Source of the DNA: Porphyra umbilicalis
Taxonomy: Eukaryota > Rhodophyta > Bangiophyceae > Bangiales > Bangiaceae
DNA: 64,000 bases
Direction: 5' to 3'
Assembly: GCA_002049455.2 (NCBI GenBank)
Contig: KV918853.1
Coordinates: 62,001 to 126,000 of the forward strand
In this document: one piece after another, positions 54,434 to 64,000 of the stretch
Position numbering within the stretch: the first letter of the stretch is position 1
How the letters are laid out: the number at the start of each line of letters is the position of its first letter
Notes under the pieces: generated by a model
The model's input: the letters and a program-made list of their open reading frames with translations, nothing else
The model's database searches: none
Told to the model about the DNA's origin: nothing
Translations under genes and position numbers: made by a program

Positions 54434-57400
54434 TCATGGCCCATGTTGTGGGATTTGTATTCCTTGAGTCTGCTGATAAAAGCACTTCGTACAGAAACAT
54501 GCACGTATGGCAGTAGCGTACCAGCTGGTGTTGGTCCATTGTGGTATTACCACGGTTGCTTCATCTGTGGTTGTTACGAAGCGTCGAAGGACTGAGTCCA
54601 AGTGTTGCACCGGAGGTACCAGAAACCCGTTGGGGAGCACTGGTACAGGGGGATCGCTCCCGATCAGCGTTGCATGTGCGGACTTCGGCCACACATATGT
54701 GTACGGGCCGTAAACACGGTTCAGCCGAGGGAAATGCCGCAAGGCAAGTTGGGGATCATACGCAAAGTTGCGCGTCATGGACGGCAGAGTGGACTTGAGC
54801 CACGCAACAGGAATTACTTCCTTAAGTGCAACGTCTGTACTTGACTCTGTCCACGCGACGTCGGCATGGATAACTCCGTCACCGGTAACATGGACATGTT
54901 GGATAGTGGGTATCCACGTGGAGTCCATGACGATGCTGGCCACGGTTGTGAGCCCGGCCTGTCGGCGACTTCGTCGCGTTGGCGTTTGCCACTCGTACCC
55001 CGGTACATGCTTCTTCTTCTGTCGAAGGAAACGCACCATCAGGTTGCGGGGGAGGTTCTCCAGGGAATCTCAGGTGTCGTCCTTCGACCCGTAGTCGAAC
55101 CAGCGCACCTTAGCGTTATAGCTGTCACCCGTCTGGTGTAAGCCTAGGAGTTTGTCGATCACATACTCATCGGCAGTTGCCGGGGGTGACTTGCGTTGGT
55201 CTAGACCATCTAGCAGGGGGTGTGGAACCGTGTCCGTCGTCGTTGGACGAGGAGCTGGGGTGACATGGTCACTGCTGACGCGTTTTTCCTCGCCGTCGAT
55301 GTCAATGACAAACGTGGAGGCGTCCGCGTCTGCGTCAATGACCACGAAGGGTCCGATGGCTTTGCTTTGCAGCTTGTTTTGCCGATCGTGGTTGGTCGTG
55401 TATACGTAGTCGCCGATCTTGACGTCCGCATTGCGGGTTGCGACCCGATGGTCGAAGTTACGTTTGTAACGTTGTTGCGTCTTACGCAAGGCCTCGACTA
55501 CGATTGGGATCTGCTTGCGCAGGCGGGCCATGAACTCGCGTTTGCGAGCTAGGGGTGACCTGTCCTTGAGCGTTCCCTTATTGGTAAGCGGAGTGCCCGG
55601 GGGCAAGTTACGAACCGTGAGGTTGGGGATCCGCCTTGGGATAACGAGCTCAAATGGGGCGATGCCCGTCGACCGATGTGGTTGGCTATTGTACGCCATG
55701 GTGATTACCGGGAGTAGCTCATCCCATAGTGATGGGTCGTCGGCGACGTAGTGTCGCAGCTGAGTAGCCATGGTACGGTTGTACCGTTCAACTTGCCCAT
55801 TGGTTTGGGGATGATACGCCGTGGTGCGAACCGTTTCAATGCCAAGCTTTTTCATCACAGCGATGAAGAAGTTCGACATGAACTGGGGCCCTTGGTCCGA
55901 TAGGATCCGGTCCGGTGGCCCGCAGGCTGACACCCACGCGTCGATGATGGCTGACGCCACGGACATGGCCGTGATTCGCCGCAAGGCGACGCACTTGGTG
56001 AGCTTGGCGAAGCGGTCGGTGATAACCAAGATTAAGTGGTTGCCCTTCTTGGAGGCCGGGATGGGCCCAAAGATGTCAACGGACAGCTCCGCGAGAGGCT
56101 CGGTAGCCTGGAACAGGGTCAAGGGCGTGGTGTGCCGCCGCAAGGCGAGGCGATTTTGCGCACACGTTGTGCATTTGGTGATGGTCGAATGAATATCCGT
56201 CACCATTGAAGGCCAGTAGTATGCCTTACGCATTGTGTAATACATCCGGTTCATACCAGGATGGGCGGCCACGGTTGCGTGGTGCTCGAGGGTCAACACG
56301 CGTTCGCGTAGAGACTTTGGAATAACCAGTTGATTGCCGTAATGCGCACGGCGGTACAGAGCGTGATGCTCATCGCGGCAGAAGGCCTTGGCCGTTCCAC
56401 GCTCCACGCGAGTGGACATCTCGACGCTGAAGTCGTCTGTTTGTTGTGCTTCGACAACATCCTCGAACTCCGCCGGTTCCGGTGTGTCGGTACCCGTGTA
56501 CCTCCCCGTTCTTAAGCCGTTGGCCGTCTCGGCCAATGCCAGACAAGGTATATCATCATGGATATCTTCTGGCGGCGCCACCGTAGAGGCGCGCGACAGG
56601 AAGTCGGGCAAGTGGTGCGATGCACCTGGTTTATAAACCATATCGAATGTGTATTCGGAGAGGCGAAGTCGCCATCGCATCAAGCGTCCGCTTGAGTCGG
56701 TCGTGCTGTAGATCCAGCTAAGTGCTTGGTGATCCGTTCGGATGAGGAACCGTTGTCCGTCGAGGAAGTGCCTCAACTTGAGGACAGCCCCCACGACGCC
56801 GAGGCATTCTTGCTCCGTTGTGGAGTAGTTTTGCTCTGCAGCAGTGAGTCCTCGGCTCCAATATCCGACAGGATGAAGCAGTTCTCCCGGCTCCTCCTGA
56901 AGGAGGTTACAACCAACTTGGTCGGCGCATGCGTCCATGTCAACGACGAGCTTCCGATTGGCCTTCGGCAAGGCAAGTACCGGTGGGCACAGCAGTGCGT
57001 TGAGAAGGTTTTCAAATGCGGCGATAGCCACGTCCGTCGGTGGTGGTAAATCCGGTGGGATCTCGGCCCTAGTCAGGGCGTTCAGGGGCTTTGCTCGTTT
57101 GGCAAAGTCTTTGACAAACCGTCGATAGACGTTGCACATGCCCAAGAAGCTTTTCAGCTGGGTCTTTGTTGTTGGGAACTTGGCATGCTTCAGAGCATCC
57201 ACGTTCTTGTTTTGCACGTGCAGTTGCCCGGGGCGGACAATGTGTCCTAGGTACTCGACCTCATCAGAGAACTACGTGCACTCTTCCAAGTTGAGGGTGA
57301 CTCCGGCTTCACGGAGACGGTGAAGAACCGTGTCAACGTCTTTGACGTGTTGTTCCGCGTTTGCGGAGAAGATGATGACATCGTCTAAGTAGACAAGGCA

Positions 57401-59459
57401 TATCTGCCACTTCAAACCCAAGAGGATAATATCCAACGCGCGCTGAAAGTTAGCGGGCGCGTTCGTCAAGCCGAAAGGCATGGATAACCAGTGGTATATA
57501 CCACAATGCGTTGTGAACGCTGTCTTCTCTTGGTCGTCCTTGCGTAAGGGTACTTGCCAGTACCCCGCGGTGCAGTCGAGAGACGTGAACACCTGGGCAT
57601 CTCCCAAGGAGTCGAGGCAGTCCTCCATCCGAGGCAAGGGATAAGCATCCTTCTTGGTGATGTTGTTTAACGGACGATAGTCGACACAGAATCGGGCTTT
57701 GCCGTTCTTCTTGGGTACAATTACCACGGGGCTTGCCCAAGCACTATGGCTAGGGGCAATGACGTTGAGCTTCAACATCTTGTTGATCTGATCAGCGATG
57801 ATCAGCCGTTTGAACGGCCCGGTTCGATAGGGTTGGGCCCGTATGGGCAGAGCGTCGGGAGGAGTGACGATGGCGTGCTCCGTAGCACGGATGACGCCAA
57901 GTGTTCCATCCCACATAGACGAATGCGTCTTCAGCATGTCTCGAATCTGCTTGTGCAGGTACTCGGGTGCCTCACTGAGGTCGAGGTCCTCGAGTGGGTC
58001 ACGACTCGCGTCGTCCGATGAGTTATCGGTTCCACCCTTTGGGTTGTTGTCATCCAAGACGGCGGAAAGCATCGGCCCTTGGTAGGGTTCAGAAAACCCC
58101 AAGGTTGAGTTCTTGCGAACAATGACTTGGTCCTTGCCGAAGTTGCATAACTTGACCAATAATGGTTCGTCCGGTTTGACGATGGCGATGCCGCGGGCGA
58201 CTGCCATGGACTTGTGTCGGCACAACCGAATGTTCGGTGTGATGGTAACCATACCAGTGGTGTCGCACGTGGCCATGATCCACTCCTCCTTGTGTCCGTT
58301 AACACGCACCTGTTTGCACGCTCGAACCCGAGGGGGTCTATCTTGCCAGTGGCGGTCCCACGCGCTGTCGCTAAGACAAGCTAAGATCGGCGTTGGCCGA
58401 GGTAGCTCCTCCGTGCAGCGCACGTGCTCTTGCCAGAAGATCTTGCGCAAGCGCGGCAATATGCCCTCGATGTTTTGTTCAATGAACTCGGTGCCAAGAA
58501 TGCACGGGACTGAGAAGTTGTCGGCAACGAGGAATCGGTCAAATAGACGCACACCTCCGGTGTCTACATACAGAGGTGGCATACTTCGTCACGAGACGGT
58601 TGTCGTTTGCATCTCGGATGCGCGGAAGCGTGGTCAACTCTTCGGCGTAAGCCATCCAGTTCGAAGGGAGAACACTAGTTCGCACTATGTTCACCCCGGC
58701 GCCCGTGTCTGAGACAGGGCGGCAACTTCGTATTACGCGCAGGCATGGGCCTAACGTGGCTGCGATCTCATGGTGCCGAATGGCACGACGTAAGAGTTTT
58801 GTCACCGTACGCTTTCGCGTTCCGCCGGGCAACCCCAAGTCGGGCACCCGGCCTAGACGTTTTTCGAGTCGTCCACGGCGTCGGCCGGACGTTCGATCTC
58901 GTCTTCTTCGACGTTACCGTCGGAAAGGGCATGAACGCCGATAGGCGGTGAGCGACGCTCGCGAGGGCGATAAGGCTCGGCACACTGTGCGGCGAAGTGC
59001 CCCGGCTTTTTACAGTTGTAACAGATGTCAGCCCGATTGGCTTGAGGGACGGCGGCCCGAGGGCGCGGTGGGGTACGAACCGGTGTGAACGGTCGTACCG
59101 TCGTCGTCCGCTGCTCTTGTGTCGCGTAAGCGACTTTGATCGCCGTTGGGCGGGTAATCTTGAGTTGCAAACGCAACTTGTTATTGCAGTCTTCCCGATG
59201 CTGGCCGATCCGGACAAGAACAACCTACAGTCCGCACAACTTCTGATTGGTTAAGAGGTCGTATCCGGTCGGATGGATGGCTGTCGTGCATCTGTTCTGC
59301 ACAGTTGTTCTTGTCGGGATCGGCCAAGATTGGGGAGACTGCAATAGTACCGTCCCAGTACATCTGGGCGGTGGCGACCGTCTCGGTTAGGGTTCGGTCG
59401 GGGAACTGGTCGTTCAAGACCCGCACGTGCGCTTGCACAAGGTCCGAAAGACCAGTGAT
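54434..59459 (-). mobile_element. Gypsy chromovirus fossil (minus strand)
   Basis: Reading right to left: gag remains with a CCHC knuckle (CYNCKKPGHFAAQC, about 59160-58860), aspartic protease (DTGAG, about 58700), reverse transcriptase (about 58200-57270, with YLDD), RNase H and a zinc-binding integrase (55070-57217, HPGMNRMYYTM and HPQTNGQVERYN), then a chromodomain-like C-terminus near 55070. The element is broken, with around four breaks over its length. No LTRs of its own were found, and the right end is cut by the 5' LTR of the next element. The domains are well kept, so it is not very old. Confidence 0.85.
59182..59346. repeat. Inverted pair of 43-bp segments inside the Gypsy fossil
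   Basis: 59182-59224 and 59304-59346 are reverse complements with a few differences (TATTGCAGTCTTCCCGATGC .. AGAACAAC). A local inverted duplication during decay of the element is the simplest reading. Confidence 0.7.
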
Positions 59460-59826
59460 TGTTGCATTCGGCAGGGGCTAAGTCCAATACTTATGCCCCT
59501 GCCGGGACTTGCGCCCGTCTCTCCGTACTTCGGATTGCGGCCTGTGGGACGGCTGTCCCTCCCTAAGAAGCCCCCCTACTCGGGCCAGGGGTTACTCTTT
59601 CGTCTCTCCTTTTCGTCTGTCTTCGTCTTGTTATTACGGCGCCGGCCTTGCCCCGCGCCGCCCCGTCTTGCTCGCCATCTAAATCTTGGCGTCCCTCTCG
59701 AGTCCTAGCCTTTGAGCGCCTCTGCGCCGTCTAGGTCCTCTCGGTAGGTTGACCTTTTTAGGTCCTTCTCTTTTGTACTGTCAGTGTGGTTCTAGGGTAT
59801 TTGTTCGCGCCTTCTTTGTTGCCACA
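59460..59826 (+). repeat. 5' LTR of the second Gypsy element
   Basis: 367 bp starting TGTTGCATTCGGCAGG and ending TTGTTGCCACA. Its left edge is exactly where the gag sequence of the older Gypsy fossil stops. Confidence 0.65.
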
Positions 59827-59828
59827 CT

Positions 59829-59846
59829 TGGTGGAGCAGCAGGGGA
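59829..59846 (+). other. Probable primer-binding site
   Basis: TGGTGGAGCAGCAGGGG begins two bases after the LTR end, identical to the site at 50210. Confidence 0.65.
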
Positions 59847-62800
59847 GAGGGCGTCGTCCCTTTCGAGGGACGCCTCTCCTCTCGCGAGCCCCGGCGACAA
59901 CGGTGCGGACGCCCCTGACGGTTCACGTGACGTGACCTTTTTGTGGTCCCGGTCACCCGGCGGCTGTTGTTGCAGGCCGGGGGAGTCGCTCGACGGTGCC
60001 CGACGGGCCGTGGTGCCGTCGTGTCCGGGTTTGCGCTATCTCGAGACAAGAAGCCAACCTATCTCCGATGGCGAGCGGGGGTGCCGATCCCCCGCGCTTT
60101 GCCCCCCCTCATGATACGGGCGCTGACGCTCGGCGTACGGCCGACGGGTCAGCCCCTGCGACTACGACTCCCCCTCTTCCCCAAGATGCCTCTGGTCTCC
60201 CCGATCCAACCGCAGCGGCTCCCGCTTCGGGCGGCTCGGGCGCTTCCCTTGGCGATACTAGTCGTCGCGCGGAGCAATCGGCGGTCGCCGAGTTAACGAC
60301 GCTCGTGCGTACGTTGGCCGCGTCCGTCCGAGAGCTACGCGCCGACGTGACAACGTTGCGCGACCCAACTGGGACGTTGCCGATGTCGACCGCCAGTGGA
60401 CCCCGGCCCACTGACCCAACACCGGCAAACACCCCGGCCCCGCGCGACCGGCCCCGGTCGCGCAGGTCCCCTGCCTCAACGTCGCCGTTGGCCTCGCGGA
60501 GCGCGGGCGTACGATCGGATCCCGACGCCTGCTCTTCGCGGTCTGCCGATGACGACGAGCCGCCCCGAGACCCCAACAGCAGCAGCAGCAGTGACAGCAC
60601 CGGCCCCGCGCGCCACCGCGTTCGCTCGCGGCGCCGCACCCGCACGCGGGTCACCGGTCGGACAGCTTCGACGCCAATGGCTGTCATCCCCTGGCCGCTC
60701 CCCTTGACGTCCAAGCATGGCCCGTTCTCGTCGCTGCTCGACTTCCGCCGCTTCCTCGTCCGCAATGCGGATCCGACGTATGGCCGGTCGAAAGCAAGCC
60801 AACTCCGCAGGCGCCATCGCCTGCTGGACGGTCCGTTCCACGGCGTCGCGCTCTTCGATGGCTCGGATCCGCTGGCCGTCGTGGCGCTCCTCACTCGCTT
60901 CCGCACAGCCGCGGACGAAATGGATGTCACTCTGGGCGAGGCCCCGTACCTCCTCGCCTACCGCATTGGCGGTGAGGCCCAGGACGACTTCGTCCAGGAA
61001 ACAAATGGCCCACACGGCAGCGCCGTCGTTACCAGTTTCCCGCACACGATCAACTATCTGTTGACCCGCTATGCACCCGAGGACGCCCTGCACACCGCCG
61101 AAATGGCCCTCCGTACCGCGGAGCAGCGCCAAGACGAAGGCGAGCGCGCTTTCTATCAGCGGTTGATGCGGCTCGGCCGACAGCTCATGGGTACGTACGA
61201 CCCGGGGCCGCTACGGTACCTGTTCCTGAAGGGGCTCCACCCCTCGGTACGTGCCCAAGCCGAACTGGCCGACCGCACATGCGCCACCTTCGACAAACTC
61301 GTGGCGCTTTCGCAGAAGATCGGCGATGGGCTCCGCTCGGTCAAGGTCACCACCGGCAAAGCCGACCGGTACGCCAAGGCCAAGAGCGTCCTGCAGCTGG
61401 GCTCCGGGAGCGGAGCGAAAGCCGAACCGGTCCTCTGGGCGGCGCCACCAGCGACAACGTCGGAGGCCACGCCGCCACAGAGCCGGAACCCCATGGGTCG
61501 GCCTCTACCGCAGCAGCCGTTCCAGGTAATCAACCCTACGCCACCGGCGGCCCGGACGCCGTCGGCCAGAACGGCAACCCAATGGTCTCCCCGACCGGGC
61601 GGTCCGGCGGGACGGCCGGCTCTGGTCCACCTGAGCCAGGTGCAGTGCCACCGCTGCCGCGGTTTCGGTCACTACGCCCGCGCATGTCCTTCGACCGACC
61701 GGGCGATGGGGACAGGTGCGCCGCCTGCGGTCGCCCCGGGACCCCCTGGCGCGGGCCGTCCTGCCTTACGCCCAAGTCGTATGCAATACGCGATGGCCGC
61801 CATCGCCGGGGACCCCTGGGGTGATCCGCTGGTGCCGGACGACACCGGCTCCCTTAGCGGAGACGAGACGGTCGGCGCCTCGCCCGGGGATCCGCAACCG
61901 GATCCGAGTCCAACGGTGGACCCGCCTGCCGCTGCCCGGCCGGGAAACTAACGCGGGGCGTGCCGCTAGCGGCTCGGCCGCCCCGTGGCGCCTCCAGCCC
62001 GCGGGGTCCGAAGATACGGGTACACCGTGTCCTGGCTCCGGTATACCGGCAGTATACCATCCCCGCGGCCCTCGGCTTTGACGAGGCTCGCATGCGGCTG
62101 ATGACACCGACCCTGGATACAGGCGCCGGGCCCTCGATCATTCGGGTGGGCGCCCTGCCCAAGGGTTGGGAGCGGCGGTTGCATCGACGCCCTCATTTGC
62201 CCCACATTGTGGACGTAAATAAAAACCCTATCTCCGCCCGAGGCATGATCACCCTGCGCCTGCGCTCCGGTGGCTTCGCCACGGACGTCGACTTTGTCGT
62301 CGTCCCGCGTCTCGCCGTCCCTGTGCTGCTCGGCACCAGCTTCATCAACCGCCATGTCGAGGCGCTCTACCCGCGCCGTCAGCGCGTCAGATGGTCCACC
62401 GATGCTTCGGTGCCCATCTTATCGTGCACGGCACGCGGCAAGAAAGAACGCCGCCGATCTCCGAGGGATGCGACGGTGCGCCTCGCGCAGCGGCGGGTGC
62501 TGCCCACGCAAACCCGTACGGCCCTGCTGGTCACCGCCGACCTCGCTGGTCAGGTCCCAGTCGCGCCGTACAACCGCCTTCACAAGCATCACCGCTGTCA
62601 AACGGCGCATGGCCTAGCCGTCGTTGTCCCGGGGCAACGCTTCAGCATTGAAGTCGCTAGACTGCCTGCTCGTCACTGACGACGCAGCATCGCCCACCGC
62701 GGCCGCAGAAGCGGTGCTAGACCAAGTTGTTCTCTCTGGCGTACCCGACCGGCTACTCCCGGATGTCCAGGCACTCATCCGCCGCCATGCGTATATGCTG

Positions 62801-64000
62801 GACGGGACGCTCGGCTCCATCGACGCCACCGTCCACCGCGTGGAGGTCCAACCCGGGACGAAGCCAATACGGCAGCAACCGTACCGCGCGTGTCACCATG
62901 CCCGTGACATGTTCCGGGACGAGGTCAATTGGATGCTGGAAGCCAAGGTCGTCCCACCAAGTACCAGTGAATGGGCAAGCCCTGTCGTTGTCGTCCCCAA
63001 GAAAGACGGATCGCCACGCTTTTGCGTCGACTACCGTCGCCTCTATGCGGTGACCAAGAAGGACTCCTATCCCATCCCGCGGATGGAGGATTGCATCGAC
63101 TCGCTGGGAGACGCCCGCGTCTTCTCAACGCTCGACTGCAATGCCGGGTATTGGCAGATACCCATGGCCCTGGAAGACATCGACAAGACCGCTTTTCCCT
63201 GCCACATGGGCAAGTACGAGTACCTGAAGATGGCCTTCGGCCTCACCAACGCTCCCGCGACCTTCCAACGTGCCCTCGACATCATCCTGTCCGGGATGAC
63301 CTGGCAAACGTGCCTTGTCTACCTCGACGATGTCATCGTCTTCTCCGACACCCCGGAGAACCACGTGAAAGCGCTCGACGAAGCCCTGACCCGCTTGGGT
63401 CGGGCCGGCGTCACGTTGAAGGCCAAGAAGTGCCAGATCTTCCAGACGTCCGTCGAGTACCTTGGGCACATTATATCCCCTGGGGAGATGCGGGTGCACA
63501 ACAAGAACCCGGAGGCGCTCGCGAAGGTAGGTCACCCGCCAACAAAGACGCAATTGCGTAGCTTCCTCGGCATGTGTAACGTGTACCGCCGCTTCGTCGC
63601 GAACTACGCACGGATCGCAGCGTCCCTAAACCAGCTGACAACCAAGGCGTACGGCGACACGCTCTCGACATTCACCGAGACGCAGGCCGCAGCGTTCACG
63701 CGCCTACGCGACGAGCTGCTTCATCCGCCGGTCCTGGCGCTCCCCCGCCGCGGAGCGCCCTTCACCATCGACGTCGATGCGTGCGACACCCAGTTGGGCT
63801 GCGCTCTGCTCCAAAAGCAGCAAGATGGCCAGCTGAAACCCGTGGGGTTCTACAGCCGCGCCCTGCAGCCCGAGCAACGCAACTATTCGGCCACCGAGCA
63901 GGAGTGCCTGGGCCTCGTCTGGGCCGTGCTCCACCTCCGACACTATGTGGAGGGCTCGCGGTTCACGGTGCGTACCGACCACGAATGCCTCAGCTGGATA

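Larger units (their letters stand above)
59460..64000 (+). mobile_element. Gypsy (Ty3) element, 5' part, running off the window
   Basis: A 5' LTR (59460-59826), a primer-binding site, a gag ORF (60068-61951, start MASGGADPPRF, with a CCHC knuckle CHRCRGFGHYARAC), a protease region (61960-62679, LDTGAGPS), reverse transcriptase (about 62750-63480, with YLDD) and the start of RNase H (DVDACDTQLGC) follow in order. Gag and pol lie in different frames, as is common in the family. Integrase and the 3' LTR must lie beyond 64000. What is visible looks largely whole, so the element is probably young, but it cannot be judged from half of it. Confidence 0.85.

Overview
The window looks like nuclear DNA of a very GC-rich, intron-poor eukaryote. 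My best guess is a bangiophyte red alga of the Porphyra/Pyropia kind. This is inference from long single-exon host genes full of Ala, Gly and Pro runs, long C and G homopolymers inside coding sequence, a plant-type FHA-AAA ATPase, a GT61 glycosyltransferase, and a dense load of Harbinger, Plavaka-like, Gypsy and Copia elements. Nothing suggests a prokaryote: there are no operons, ribosome binding sites or CRISPR arrays.

Layout. 1-5 kb: two GC-rich minisatellites flanking a decayed Harbinger SANT-type gene on the minus strand. 5.4-6 kb: a possible small secreted protein. 6.7-8.7 kb (minus): a makorin-type RING E3 ligase. 10.5-13.6 kb (plus): a Golgi-type GT61 glycosyltransferase. 14.3-21.8 kb (minus): a 2507-residue FHA plus AAA+ ATPase in one exon. 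22-25.8 kb: no genes seen, but a near-perfect 92-bp palindrome and two copies of a small interspersed repeat. 25.9-31.4 kb: PIF/Harbinger genes (Pro/Arg-rich ORF, SANT-like protein, DDE transposase) converging on a 1.5-kb segment bounded by a 43-bp inverted repeat. 31.6-34.6 kb: tandem repeat, a tRNA-like fragment and no recognised genes.

34.6-45.4 kb is the most striking part. A minus-strand host gene encoding a signal peptide, a transthyretin-like domain and an HExxH metallopeptidase domain is split by a 9729-bp DNA transposon (35223-44951). The transposon has imperfect terminal inverted repeats, a 2-bp AT target duplication, a four-exon Plavaka-like DDE transposase (plus) and a two-exon acidic accessory protein (minus). 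Both transposon gene models stay exactly in frame across their GT-AG introns. Taking the transposon and one AT out leaves an uninterrupted 346-codon host frame, so the insertion looks young.

46.8-48.1 kb: a second, more decayed Harbinger transposase. 48.6-51.2 kb: a Copia fossil and a pair of about 394-bp LTRs in inverted orientation. 52.3-54.2 kb: an unrecognised 652-residue ORF behind a 12-bp-unit minisatellite. 54.4-59.46 kb: a minus-strand Gypsy chromovirus fossil. 59.46-64 kb: a second Gypsy element (plus) whose 5' LTR begins inside the first and which runs off the window. Host genes fill the left third; the rest is mostly nested transposable elements.
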